Positions 21,028-32,819 of a stretch of DNA of 64,000 nucleotides are shown here, one piece after another. Source of the stretch: Lophium mytilinum (lineage: Eukaryota; Ascomycota; Dothideomycetes; Mytilinidiales; Mytilinidiaceae); contig MU004182.1 of the NCBI GenBank assembly GCA_010093605.1, forward strand, positions 2,589,195-2,653,194, in the 5' to 3' direction. The notes under the pieces are model-generated. The model saw only the letters and a list, made by a program, of their open reading frames with translations. It searched no databases and was not told the origin of the DNA. The stretch's first letter is position 1. Every line of letters starts with the position of its first letter. Position numbers and translations under genes: made by a program.

Positions 21028-22873
21028 GCTGCGAATGAAAGGAGCCAGTAGAGGCAATACCGACATTATCTGGAGATTTTCTTTCGCAACTATCCAACTC
21101 GAAAGGAAGAGATAGAGATTACGTTGCTGTCGCTATCACCTCGTGAATCGAGACTCAAGGTCTTGCAAAACCTCATTTCACATGCTTGACCGACTCCGCA
21201 TGCCATCTTCGTGGAAAGGGATAGGTTGACGTTACTTCCATTCCAAACTTCCTTAGCCATCCTTAGAACTCATCACTCTCTGCTACTTTGCTCTCCCTCA
21301 GAGGGGATGAGAGTGAAAGAAGAGTGATATTAGCTAATCAATCTAAAAAGTACCTGGGAAGTGGTTGTTGTATCACACGCGGTGTTGGCGTGGCTGGCAG
21401 CTGGTCTAATCATGCGAAGATGAGAGTGAACACGAATCACCTACCAAACCTCATCAGACGGAAGCACATGCACTCGGTCGAAGTTCCCATGGAAGCGCCG
21501 GATAAGTCGGACTGCCCAAGTCGAATCTTCAGTCTTCGTGCTTCATCGCTATCGTCTGATTGGTCGCAAGTTGATGATCATCACTATCACAACTTCAGCA
21601 TTTACTCGCACCTTCCAAATGAAGTTTTCTAACAGCAAACACATAGGCGCACGCTATTTTGGACAGTCCTCAGCTTTCGAGTGTTCCTATATTATTGATG
21701 CATGGTCGTCGTCAATAGTAAGGCAGTGCAGGGCTAAATCGTGACGCGGCGGCTGTCCTGCCCACGCTGGCTTGCTACCCGTCTTGGCATGTACCTGGTT
21801 CGCCATGAGGCTCAAGAAACAAGCCCAGCATGGTAAGATTCGCGTAATCAGATCATAGCAAGCCTTTTGAAATACGGACTCAGCATGAAATCCAGATGCT
21901 GAATGGTGTAATGAAGATCTGCCAAGCATCATGAGATGGAGCTATGGTATTTTTAAAATTCTGCCAAGGGTATTCTACTTGGCTTCACCCTTCTCATGAT
22001 ATTTCCGGCGCAGTAAAACGTCCCACCTGGCCGATGTCTTCGAAGATGGATCGTACCGCCTACCTCGATCTAGAGAATGGCAGCTGGCGCCACAACGCTG
22101 TGCTCGCCGCGCTTTCCTTCTAGTCTTCCTCCTTGCAGCATTCCCAAGTCATAAGTTCCGGGTCTGCCCCATGATGTCTTCACACCAGATCTGCAAGCGT
22201 ACCTTGGGCAACGCCCATTGAACCATCGTTTATTTCCACACGTGTCAAGCTTTTCATTTCTAATCCCTGACAGGTTGTCACTCGTTTCCATTCATGTGAG
22301 TAACCTACTGCGTTTTCTTTTTCAGCCACCCCTCCTCCGTCCCAGTCATGCTGCGATCATTCGCACGTGGCCGTGCGTGCAGCCCACCCATCGTCTTCAT
22401 GTTAGCATGCACTTCGATTATTGGCAGACCGTTCCTCGACCTCTCTGTGAGGTGGTAGAATGACCCACTTTCGAGCATGCTTTCCATGGGTTCGACCTTT
22501 CGCCTTATTCAAATAATTTCGCTACCGGCGCATAAATATCACCAACGAAGAAAATAAAGCATCTCGTGTCCCCGAGAAACTTTCACTTCATGAAGAAGAG
22601 CAGAGCTGGATGCAACAAACCACTTCGCTAGTTGCGAGCTCCGTTAGCTGACACTTGCAGAAACATTAAGCAGGCGGTCGTGACGGAGCACTGGAGCACT
22701 GCTTTTACCATACAACCAACCATAGCAGGAACTCTGCATCAGAACGCACCAGAGACCTAAGCGACTATTAATACGAAATTCAATCGCTTCACTTCGAAGT
22801 CTGTATATTGGGCAGACCTTGCATTCGCTTCTACTAGACCTTCTGCTATCGGACCGAAATTCTCATTCTAAAC
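21028..22873. other. Gene-free stretch
   Basis: About 1.85 kb with only short overlapping frames in several phases. No domain, repeat or RNA gene recognised; the distal part serves as promoter of the GH92 gene. Confidence 0.4.
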
Positions 22874-25332
22874 ATGGGTCGACTCTACTGGCCATTAATA
22901 ATTCTCGGGAACCTCTTCCCAGTAAAGTTCGCTCGCGCTGATACGGATTATGCCCAATATGTTAACGTCTTGTGAGAGCAACTCACCTGAAGAGGAAGAG
23001 CTTCTGCTGACTATGTCTCAGTACTGGAACTACTGGCGGTGGGAACATGTTTCCCGGAGTCGTAGCTGGTAAGCCTACCTGAGATCTTGCGAGCGAACTT
23101 AAAACATATATAATCTAATCACATGGCCAGCTCCATTCGCAATGGTGAAGCTTGGACCGGACGTCTCGAGTGGCACGAAGGACGCTTATTCCGGATACCT
23201 TGCGGACGGCTCATTTACTGGTTTCAGTATGATGCATGAGTCTGGCACGGGCGGTGCGCCGAAGTACGGGGTCATTTCCCAAATGCCAGTTGTGGGAAAC
23301 GTAGATAACCCACTCGCCGACCTGTCCACTGGTAGAGCCGCTGCGGACGAGGGATTTGTGGGATACTACAAAGCCTCCCTAGCAAGTGGGGTGACCGTCG
23401 AGCTTGCCGCTACAGAGCATGCCGGGCTTTACGAGTACTCTTTTCCGGAAGGCAACTCTTCCATCGTTATCGATGTATCGCACGTGCTACCCTCGTACAG
23501 AGGATCCGGGTGGAGCCAAGGGTATTCGAACGGAAGCTTTGCTATATTCGAAGACCATTTCCAAGGCTCCGGAACATACAACAACGGCTGGAACTTAGGT
23601 AGGTGCTGAACGATCACTACATTTACGATGTTAATATCAAGTAGCACCTGACTGGACCATATATTTCTGTGGTACATTTGATACTGATCCCGTCTCTGCG
23701 AAGACGTTTACTGGCACTGGAACGACACTAGACTCATACGACAGCGAGTTTGGAGTCTGGACTTCTGGGAGCTACAGGCAAGGTGGTGTCTTCACCTTCA
23801 ATGAGACAAGCGTAAAGTCAAGAGTTGGGATATCATTCATATCTTACCGAAAGGCCTGCCAGAACGTTCACAATGAAATCTCGGGAGATACCTCACTGCA
23901 AACACTCGTTGACAGCGCCACGAGCAAATGGAACAGGGAGATACTCGGCAAGATCACGACATCGTCTACCAACACGACCGACCTAGAACTCCTGTACACG
24001 AATCTATACGGCATGAATCTGATCCCGTCAAACAGAACCGGAGAAAATCCCGACTGGGACTCCGATGAGCCCTACTACGATGACATTTTCACGTTCTGGG
24101 ACCTGTTTCGCTGCTCGACTGCCCTGACACATATAATACAGCCAGTAGCCTACGAGGAACAAATCCGGTCAATCATCGATGTATGGAGGCACGAAGGCTA
24201 CCTTCCCGATGCCCGATCTTCAAATTTCAACGGTCGCACGCAAGGCGGCTCAAATGCGGACAATGTTCTAGCCGACGCGTACGTCAAGGGAGTTCGAGGA
24301 TCGATAGACTGGCAAGACGGGTACTCCGCGATGGTAAAAGACGCCGAGGAGGTGCCTGAAAACAACGACGACCCAACTTCCCCTGACTCATCGGACAAAG
24401 AGGGCCGAGGAGCCCTGCCAGACTGGCTCAAATACGGCTACATCACGCCTACATACAACCGCGCTGTTTCTCGAGCAGTGGAGTATTCGGTCAACGACTT
24501 CGCCCTCTACCAAGTTGCCAAAGGCCTAGGTGAAAAAGCAGACGCCTCGAAGTATCTCAAACGATCCCGCAACTGGCGGAACCATTGGAACCCCAACGCC
24601 ACCAGCCAGGGTCACAGCGGCTTCGTAGTACCCCGTCTCGCAAGCGGTTCTTTCGTAGAGCAAGACCCGCTTAGCTGTGGCGGCTGCTACTGGGGCGACG
24701 CATACTACCAGGGCCTTCCATGGGAGTACTCGATGAACGCCCACCACGACGTGGACACGCTCATCAAGTACGTCGGCGGCAATGACAGCTTCGTTGACCG
24801 GCTCGACCTCATGTTCCAACCCGGCCTCGTCAATACTGGAGGTGGGACCATATTCAACGCAGCCAACGAGCCCAGCTTCACAACCCCGTACCTCTACAAC
24901 TTCGTCGGCCGGCAGGACCTAGCCGTCAATCGCTCTCGCACGGTAGCAAAAACGTACTACAACACCGGCCCGAGCGGCATCCCGGGAAACAGCGATGCAG
25001 GCGCGATGCAGACCTGGATCCTGTGGAATATGATCGGGCTGTACCCGCTCACAGGCCAAACCACATTCCTCATCGGCTCACCGTGGTTCTCAGATATGGA
25101 GATTGACCTAGGCACGGGTAGAACCCTCAATATCACCTCTAGTGGCGGTAACAGCGACGACGCGTACTACGTGCAGAGCCTCAAGGTGAACGGCAAACGC
25201 TGGGACAAGGCGTGGGTCACTTGGGACGACGTCTTCGCCGACGGCGGCTCGCTGGAGTTTGAATTAGGTGAGGATCCAGTGCTGTGGGCGACTGGACCTG
25301 CGCCGCCCAGCCCCGGCTCCGAATCGCAATAG
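22874..25332 (+). CDS. Secreted alpha-mannosidase, glycoside hydrolase family 92
   Basis: Four exons (22874-22971, 23022-23068, 23131-23598, 23645-25332) give 766 residues; introns 50, 62 and 46 bp. A signal peptide (MGRLYWPLIILGNLFPVKFA) precedes the family start FTGTTGGGNMFPG. GH92 signatures include HESGTGGAPKYG, DDIFTFWDLFR, E565 in LPWEYSMNAHHD (expected catalytic acid) and D655 in GNSDAGAMQTW. GH92 enzymes are inverting, calcium-dependent exo-alpha-mannosidases that trim N-glycans or mannoproteins outside the cell. Oddity: the frame stays open after the TAG at 25330 for a further 134 codons and encodes a transmembrane segment (see the next entry and findings). Confidence 0.9.
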
Positions 25333-25737
25333 GGTGAGGCACCTTCTTCGGCGTATCCAACGCCTAGCGTGGAACTGCCGACGACTGCGGCGGTTAGCCC
25401 GGGAGAGGCGTTGAGGCTGATGGGGGGAGATGATACGAAACGAAGGCAGAGAGTGATTGCGATTGTGGTAGGGGTGGTTGGCATTTTGACTGGCGTGGTG
25501 CTTGCGGGCGTTCTTGCGTGTAGGGGCGTAGGACGGGGCTCTATATATGGAGGAGGGAAACGGGAGGAACGAGAGGAGGAAGCGTGCCCAGGCTGTGTGA
25601 AGCTTGAGGCAGGTTCGGGTCCTGATGGCGAGATGGGAGGGACACATTTGAGCAGCGAGACAGAAAGGACAGACTCCAATTATGAGGAGGCTGAGGCGGC
25701 GTCTTCCGACGAAAGGACGCCGCAGGGGGTGCCTTAG
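25333..25737 (+). other. In-frame extension past the GH92 stop, encoding a membrane anchor
   Basis: After the TAG at 25330-25332 the same frame continues to a stop at 25735-25737. It encodes a Ser/Pro-rich linker, a basic KRRQR patch and the hydrophobic stretch VIAIVVGVVGILTGVVLAGV, followed by a charged tail. It has no ATG of its own near the beginning. It could be the cytoplasmic anchor of a membrane-bound form made by read-through, or the remnant of a longer ancestral protein, or reflect a sequencing error at the stop. Splicing of 25268-25332 was considered and puts the downstream part out of frame. Confidence 0.5.
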
Positions 25738-26562
25738 TTGAGGTAGTCTACAGGTTAATGCGAATTCCACATCCGCTCTAAAAGCGGTTTCCACACTTTA
25801 TACTGTGAAAATGCATACGCTCTGTATGGAACAAGGCGAAGACTTGGAATTTTGGTGGCTGCATGCGCCCAAAATGTGCCAACTTCACCATTTCATGTTC
25901 TAGTAAAGCACTAAGGGTCTAGAATAGTCTACGTGCTAGCTATCAACAGCCTGCCTTCCAAACCATCTTTCCCTCAACTCCAACGTGACATGTTCAGACG
26001 ACGTGACCCCGATGCCTTGGCGTTTCGAGGGCTGTCTCCCAAGAATGGTGGTGGTGGGGCACGCTCACCCAAGATGGCGCTCTGCCGGCCCCATATTGTC
26101 CCCTCATTGGCAGGTGCAGGCGCCTCTTCGCTGCTCGGTCTGTGCTGTGCAGCAATGCCGGGTGTGCTTGGACGCCGGGACGCGGGTGGCGCGCAGGGTG
26201 TCAATAGCGAGCTGCGTTTCTGGGGCCCTTTGTTCGTCACATGGATGATGGATACGGGCCTGGGAAGATGCAGCAGCTCAACAGCCGGCGTGGCGGTGAA
26301 CAGCCAAGGGCTTCGCGCTCCACGGTAGGCTAGCAATAGTGTGAGAGCCCACTCACAACGTGCTCAGGGTCTTGTTCTGGGCCTCGCTCCGCGTTCTTCA
26401 ACCTGGGTGTCGGGTGCGATGCTGGGCTGACCGGGTGCCGCAGCCATCCTTCATGCACCAAGCCATGCAGATAAAGCTCATGACCCTCGAGCTGTCTCTC
26501 CACACCTGTTGCTTCTCCACTCCCTCTTTCCCCGGCCTCTGCGTTCCCAGCTTCTGCACGCC
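25738..26562. other. Gene-free stretch upstream of the antiporter
   Basis: About 820 bp. Overlapping open frames on both strands at 25933-26336 come from GC-rich composition and show no domain; read as promoter and 5' leader of the antiporter gene. Confidence 0.4.
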
Positions 26563-29500
26563 ATGGCCTCCTCCGCTGTCCAGGTCGTGACGGCCGTCGT
26601 GACAAAGACGGTTGCTGCCTCTGCTACCCCGAGTGCCGCCGCAAAGGTCCCTCCACAAGGCGGCATCCTCGAGGGCGGCAATCCCTCTGTCTATGACTCC
26701 AAGAACCCTATCATCATCTTCATCATTCAGGTACATACAATAATAGACACTTCCCCAGCTACCCGGCCCCCGCTAATATGCCTCTCTCCAGGCTGGCATC
26801 ATTATCATATTCTGTCGTGCCCTCCACTACCCTCTCTCCAAGCTGCGCCAGCCTCGTGTCATTGCTGAAGTCATTGGCGGTATCTTACTCGGGCCTTCAG
26901 TATGCGGCCACATCCCTGGTTTCACCGATGCCATCTTCCCCAAGGCTGCCATGCCAAACCTCTCGCTCGTCGCAAACCTAGGACTTGTGCTGTTTCTGTT
27001 CCTCGTAGGACTAGAAGTGGATTTGCGCTTCCTGGTCAGCAATTGGCGCGTCGCGCTGAGCGTGGGTCTGGCGGGCATGGCACTGCCGTTCGGACTGGGA
27101 TGCGCCATTGCCTGGGGACTGTATAATCAGTTCAAGGACGAGCCAGGAACAAAGCCAATTGACTTTGGCGTCTTCATGCTGTTCATCGGTGTTGCTATGG
27201 CTATTACGGTATGCTTTCTTCCTTTTTTCACCACTCTGCCGCCTTGTCGCGGCATTACGGACGCTGGTCACTATTTGTCCCACAAGTGGCAAGTGGCGTG
27301 GTTGCATCTACTGACATATGCTGACAAGCGTCCTAGGCTTTCCCTGTGCTCTGCCGCATTCTTACAGAGCTGAAATTGCTCATGACCCCTGTTGGTATCA
27401 TCGTGCTCTCCGCCGGCGTTGGAAACGACGTGGTTGGTGAGTGGATCGGCGAAACACCAAACGCGGGGCCCCCAACGCTAACTTCTTCCTACTAGGTTGG
27501 ATCTTGCTCGCCCTCTGTGTTGCCCTCGTCAATGCAGGCACCGGTATTACAGCATTATGGGTTCTGCTAACTTGCGTTGGCTATGTGCTCTTCCTCGTAT
27601 TCGCCGTCCGTCCTGCCTTCATGTGGATCTTGATCAGAACTCGCAGCTTGCAGGATGGCCCTAGCCAGGGCATCATTGCACTCACTCTGCTCATTTGCCT
27701 AACCTCAGCATTCTTCACAGGCGTCATTGGAGTGCATCCCATCTTCGGTGCCTTTATGGCTGGCTTGATCTGTCCTCATGAAGGCGGCTTTGCTATCAAG
27801 GTGACGGAGAAGGTCGAGGACCTTATTTCTACCATGTTCCTGCCCCTCTACTTTGCTCTGTCTGGTCTCGGCACCAATCTTGGTCTTCTGGATAGCGGCA
27901 TTGTATGGGGCTATGTCATTGGCGTCTGTGCCGTTGCTTTCTTCGCCAAGTTCATTGGTGCTTCGCTTGCGGCACGTGCTAATGGTTTGGTCTGGAGAGA
28001 GAGCTTTACCATTGGCTCGTTAATGAGTTGCAAGGGCTTGGTTGAGTTGATCGTGCTGGTAAGTATACGTCTTCTACAATAAAGATGGCATGCTAACACG
28101 AATCAGAACATTGGACTCCAAGCCAAGATTTTAAGCACAAGGACTTTTACTATCTTTGTCGTCATGGCGCTTGTCACGACTTTTGCTACTACCCCCCTAA
28201 CTTCCGCTCTGTACCCCCCGTGGTATCAGAAGAAGCTTGAGGCTTGGAAGCGTGGCGAGATCGACTGGGACACCGGCAAGCCCCTTGGCGAGCACGACGA
28301 TACTGTGGACTTCACATTCGATAAGATTCAGTCCCAAAAGATTCATCGCATTCTTGTATATCTCCGATTGGATAGCATGCCGACCCTTCTCGCATTTGTC
28401 TCAATGTTGGGTGGCAACCCTCCCAAAGTATCCGAGAAGACACATCCACTATTAGAAGGCACTTCGAGCTACACCAAAGAAACGGACGACTCAGGGGTGG
28501 CCGATGACAGGCCAAAGAGGCCTATCGAAGCGCACGGTATACGACTACTGGAGCTGACGGATCGTTCTTCGTCCGTCATGAAAGTCTCCGAAATCGATTC
28601 ATACACCGTTCACGACCCAGTCGTCAACACCTTCCGAACTTTCGGGCGCCTGCATAATCTCGCTGTCAGTGGCGAGGTCTCTGTACTCCCCGAGTCTTCA
28701 TTTGCGGATGCTATCGTCACGCGTGCTTCCGAAGCGAACTCCGACTTTGTCCTTCTACCGTGGAGCGAGACCGGCACCATGAGCGAGCAGGGCGTCATTG
28801 ACGACCACTCCGTCACTAACAAGCTCGCAACTTCTTCCTACACCTCTTTCGTCCGCTCAGCTCTCGACAACGCCAGATGCACCACCGCCGTCTTCGTCAA
28901 CAAGAACTTCGGCGGCTCCGTCTCTCGCCGTGAGAAAAACAAGCTCCACCGCGCATTCAGCGCCCACAGCATCCGCAGCAACAAAGACAAAGACGTCGCA
29001 GCCCCCATCGCAGACCGCAGCCACCACATCTTCTTCCCCTTCTTCGGCGGGCCCGACGACAAAGCCGCGCTCCGTCTTGTCCTCCAGCTCGCCGAGAACC
29101 CCGACGTCACTGCCACGCTTGTTCATTTTGAAATCTCTAACGATTATTTCGTCGCAGGCGACGCTGACATCGCGCCTATTTCGCCGATTGCGACTACCAG
29201 CGCCACGAAAGACGCGACTGTTGTTACTTCACATGTTACCCGCGACCACGACGCCGCGTTTTTCGCCGCGTTGCGAGCGTCCCTCCCCGCCGAACTTGCG
29301 AGCCGCGTTGTCTTCGAGTCAGTGAAGAGCACGAAACCAATCGACGACGTGCTGGCGCGTGCGGGTGCTGAATGCGGCCACAGCCCACGCAACGCAGGCG
29401 ATTTGGTGGTGCTGGGGCGCAACATCGCCAGTGGTGGGGGTGGGCTGGTGCTGCAGCGGAAGCGGACGGAGGACAACGATACTGCCGCGGGCGCGCTGGG

Positions 29501-29579
29501 CGTGCTGGCGCAGAAGGTGTGGGAGGGGAAGATTGGCGCGAGTGTTATGGTTGTTAAGGCTGCTTTTGGGGGGGAGTAG
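26563..29579 (+). CDS. KHA1: K+/H+ antiporter of the CPA2 family, Kha1-like
   Basis: Five exons (26563-26730, 26792-27208, 27337-27436, 27496-28058, 28107-29579) give 906 residues, close to yeast Kha1. The membrane half has about twelve segments with the family hallmarks [41 protein letters not shown] (the acidic residue of the ion site) and [17 protein letters not shown] long soluble C-terminal half (about residue 440 on) resembles a universal-stress-like nucleotide-binding region. Kha1 proteins exchange monovalent cations for protons in Golgi-type endomembranes and regulate pH. Exon joins all keep frame. The gene name rests on similarity in architecture and motifs as remembered. Confidence 0.87.
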
Positions 29580-29714
29580 GATGGGTTTTGGCGATATGGG
29601 AGTTTGGGATGATATATGATAACGGCTTTTGGGTACATATGGAGTGAATGACTCTTTGGATGTAAGAGGATTTGCATGTTGGAGGCTTGTCCACAATCTT
29701 GTCTGAGGCTTAGG

Positions 29715-30790
29715 TATCGAGAGTGCTCCTGACGTCGCTAAGGGCTGGGAAATTATGACGGAAAACACGGTGCAAATCTGAAGCGTACGGACTTTGACAT
29801 CCTATCTTAGCTTTTTCACAAGCATCGAGAGCGCTCCTGACGTTGGCAAGTACCTAGGAACTTATAACGGAAAACAATGTGTGTACAGTCCTAGGCCACA
29901 AGTCTGGGCACACTCGGCTCTAACTCGCCCACTCAACACTACTGTCGGGGGTGGTCTGGCTGCTGAGCAGGCAGTGAGTTAAGAGGCAGTCTAAGCTGCA
30001 CTGTTTGAAGCCTGACATCGCCCTTAAGCCCTTGAAACCCTGTGGGGGTACCCTAAGTAGTGGTATACTAGTGTGCCTAGACTCGTGGCCTCTTACTATA
30101 ATATAATGATATAGATCTTAACATTCCTTGTTAGCTATTTATAAGTATTAAGAGCACTTCTAACATTAGTAAGTGCCTAGAAGATATAACTAGAAATACT
30201 ATGTATAACATAAAGGGCATAGACCTTAACATCCTATATTAGCTTTTTACAAGTATCGAGAGTACTGCTAACGTCGCTAAGTGCCTAGAAAACATAATAG
30301 AGAGCAATGTGCAAATTTAAAGCGTACGGATTTTAACATCGAATTCTAACTTTTCACAGGTATAGAGAGCACTCCTAACGTTGCTAAGTACCAGGAAAAC
30401 AGGACGGAAACCATTATGTATGATATAAGAGGTATAGATCTTAACATCCCATGTTAGTTTTTTATAAGCACCGAGAGCACTCCTAACGCTAACAAGTCCC
30501 AGGAGAACATACTGGAAAACACTGTGTGTGAATATAAAGGATAAAGATCTTGACATCCCTTATTAGCCTTTCACAAGTATCGAGAGCACTCCTGACGTCG
30601 GCAAGTACCCTGAAACCCTGACGGAAAGCATCGTGTGGGATATGGAGGGTACAGATCCTAGCATCTAATGTCGACCTTCTACAAGCTTATGGGGCACTCC
30701 TAACGGCGGCAGCAGCGTGGGAATTGCACGTTTTAGTAGCAGTATCCAGTCTATAGAGTATTGTAAGAACATCTCCTAATACTCAAGCAT
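29715..30790. repeat. Degenerate 108-bp tandem repeat array
   Basis: Units start at 29715, 29823, 30146, 30254, 30361, 30469, 30578 and 30688, giving spacings of 107-110 bp. The 323-bp gap after the second unit equals one unit plus the inserted MITE. A typical unit begins TATCGAGAGCACTCCTAACG and ends near ATCTTAACATCCCATGTTAG. Units differ mostly by C/T and G/A. The period is 36 codons; on the minus strand parts still read as related peptides (VRSALxxxxKLxxDVKI). The array looks like a decayed minisatellite, perhaps from a repeat-protein gene. Confidence 0.8.
29886..30096. mobile_element. MITE with TA target site, copy 1
   Basis: Inverted ends AGGCCACAAGTCTGGGCACA (from 29894) and TGTGCCTAGACTCGTGGCCT (to 30091). 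The element sits inside repeat unit 2 of the 108-bp array, between TA dinucleotides (29884-29885 and 30097-30098), so its borders are set by the interrupted repeat. It is 211 bp, has no coding capacity and begins with CAGT, suggesting Tc1/mariner mobilisation. A diverged relative lies at 56642-56871. Confidence 0.72.
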
Positions 30791-31160
30791 TAATCTAGCA
30801 AAAACGTGGATGATATAGCACACTTCCGCACTAAATATAACCTAAACCCCGTTACAAATATACTAAATCCAACCCATATCCTGTTCTAATCATAAATCCT
30901 GAAACATGTGTTCTCGTGCCTGATCTTGCCCATTATGCGACCAATGACCTCCTCGGTGTGAGGGTCAGAGCTCTACTGGGAGCCATTCCGTCGTGCGGGC
31001 TGGAGCACGTGCTGTTGCTGTTGCTTCTGCTGTAGTTGCACATAAATGTAGAAAGAAATGACCCGTAGAAACCAATAAATGATCCCTCAAGCGTCGTGAC
31101 TCCCGTAGCTTTTGGTAGATGAAGTAGATAAAGCGCGCACACCTCTTGAAAAACCTGCCT
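30791..31160. other. Gene-free stretch
   Basis: 370 bp between the tandem array and the protease gene; it begins AT-rich. No gene seen. Confidence 0.4.
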
Positions 31161-32819
31161 CTACTTCTTGTAGAAAGCGAGGTAGGTGTGGCCCATGTCG
31201 TGGCTGTTGACATCCTCAAAAGCCGCTTCTGTCACCTCTGCGTCGTTGCAAAGGTACCATTGACCAGCAGGAGTCTTGACATAAGCGACGAAGTGGCCCT
31301 TATTCATCGTGAAGCCGTCGTGCTTGACCACAGCGACGAGCTCGCGGCGGGACGAAGCGTCGTCCTTGATGAAAGTGTAGTGGGAAGGAAGCTCCACTTC
31401 GTACGCGAGCTTGTACGCTCCGCCGTACTTGTTGAGGCGAGAGCGTGGGAACTGGACGATGGTTGTCTTTGCGAGACTTTGGATGCCCGCCCAGCCCAGC
31501 GTGATGCCGTGCTTTCCGCACTCTTCGCAGCGGAAGTCGTCGACGCAATCGGTGGTCGAAAGCTTCTTTTCCATCATTTCGCCCAACGAGGTGTGCTCCG
31601 TTGGGGCTTTCTTGTTGCGAGAGTTCGTGTCCGCGGTGAAGTCGGTTTCGAGCTCTAGGATCCAGCTCTTGGTGGAAGCAGCCAGGCTAACGTGGCCGCA
31701 GTTGTTGCAGGTCTTCCTGCCCGCGCTCTCGGTCTTGAAGTTGCTGTCAAGGAACGCGTTGTCCTTGAATTTGAGCTCTCCGTCGACCTCATCGCCGGAC
31801 AGTTGGTCGAGGAGTTTGCCGAGGAAGAGCGCGGCGTCTTCCTGGGTGCTGCCGTTGTAGACTTCGTCGGATTTGCCGAAGACTCGTTGGAAGACGAGGG
31901 GATTGACTGCTTCTTCCGACGAAGCCTGCATCTTTTTGATGAGGCGAAGGCACTCGGCCTTGATCGAGACTTCGTGCTTCTTCTTGTTTTTGACGGCCTT
32001 GAAGATCGCCGCTTTTTTCATCCCGCTGAGGCCTTGGAGTGGCCTCGGGGTCCGGCTCATGTTCCTCTTGAGGTCGCGAGCGTCGATGCAGCGGGATACG
32101 CCTTGCAGCACTGCGTTTGCGTAGCAGGACTGATGCGTAGGGTTATACAGCCCTGTGGGTGCAGCTGCTTCCTCGGAGGAATGAGAAGAGCTACTGAGGG
32201 TGCCGTAGCCACTGTCGCACTGGGTGCCCTGGCCCAACGGTTTCTTGTTGGAGTTGACGAGAAGTTGGTGGGCAATTTTGTCCACCTGGAGGGACTCCCG
32301 GTGTTGCTTGGGAGCCGTTATGTCGAGTCTAGCCACAGAAGCGGGCTTCTGCACCTTTTTGCGGGTGACGCCGTCATTAGAAGAGGTTTTCTTTACGAAA
32401 GGGACCTTGCTTCGTTTGATTGGGCGTGCCATATCATCATGCTCGGTGTCTGTAGTAGCACTGAGGCTACGCTTCTTGGTTGAAGTATGTTCAACCCGTC
32501 CCATAGTCTCGTCTGAAGAGGCGGAGGCCTGGGAAGAAGGAGAAGAAGCAGGGATGGCGACCGTCTGTGGAAGAGGGTTAGTAAGTTTATTAGAGCAGAA
32601 GATGCAACTAGCGTCATAGACGTGATGAGTACTTACAGAATGAGTCGACACGGGGCTAGTCGTATTGGCACATTGTTTGGCAGCTCGTGCAGCCCTTAAA
32701 CGCTCGAGGGCTATTTGTTGAGCTTTCTTCCCCTTGGCCTTCTTATCAACCTCCTTTTGGTAGTGCTCCTCACGAGCGACGGCCCAAGTGTATAGGGGGG
32801 ACATGCTGCTGGAGGACAT
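31161..32819 (-). CDS. Ubiquitin-specific protease (USP, peptidase C19)
   Basis: The Cys box GLYNPTHQSCYANAVLQ and His box MNKGHFVAYVKTPAGQWYL followed by CNDAEVTEAAF are both intact, and two CxxC pairs (CNNCGH, CEECGKHG) form the usual zinc finger of the fingers subdomain. It should remove ubiquitin from proteins. The whole stretch is open (552 codons), but 32565-32636 has a perfect intron look: GTAAGT donor, TTACTAAC branch site and CACAG acceptor. It is 72 bp, a multiple of three without a stop. Spliced, the protein is 528 residues (exons 32819-32637 and 32564-31161). The Cys box departs from the usual N-x-G-N-T-C, but the catalytic Cys is present. It lies next to repeats on both sides. 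Confidence 0.85.
   Translation of the reverse strand: MSSSSMSPLYTWAVAREEHYQKEVDKKAKGKKAQQIALERLRAARAAKQCANTTSPVSTHSVSTHHVYDASCIFCSNKLTNPLPQTVAIPASSPSSQASASSDETMGRVEHTSTKKRSLSATTDTEHDDMARPIKRSKVPFVKKTSSNDGVTRKKVQKPASVARLDITAPKQHRESLQVDKIAHQLLVNSNKKPLGQGTQCDSGYGTLSSSSHSSEEAAAPTGLYNPTHQSCYANAVLQGVSRCIDARDLKRNMSRTPRPLQGLSGMKKAAIFKAVKNKKKHEVSIKAECLRLIKKMQASSEEAVNPLVFQRVFGKSDEVYNGSTQEDAALFLGKLLDQLSGDEVDGELKFKDNAFLDSNFKTESAGRKTCNNCGHVSLAASTKSWILELETDFTADTNSRNKKAPTEHTSLGEMMEKKLSTTDCVDDFRCEECGKHGITLGWAGIQSLAKTTIVQFPRSRLNKYGGAYKLAYEVELPSHYTFIKDDASSRRELVAVVKHDGFTMNKGHFVAYVKTPAGQWYLCNDAEVTEAAFEDVNSHDMGHTYLAFYKK

Noticed and set aside
22480-22510. tRNA-like GGTTCGAC sequence
   Set aside because: No matching A box or cloverleaf upstream.
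25268-25332. Intron that would remove the GH92 stop
   Set aside because: Donor and acceptor exist but the 65-bp excision shifts the frame into an early stop.
25369-25737. Independent small membrane protein gene
   Set aside because: It begins with GTG, has no ATG near its start and is in frame with the GH92 gene just upstream, so it is better explained as an extension of that gene.
25933-26336. Overlapping open frames on both strands before the antiporter
   Set aside because: GC-rich composition keeps several frames open at once; no domain or splice logic.
29715-30790. CRISPR-like array
   Set aside because: Units are 108 bp tandem copies without unique spacers, in a eukaryotic genome.
31692-32483. 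263-codon plus-strand frame
   Set aside because: Antisense shadow of the ubiquitin protease, which has both catalytic boxes.
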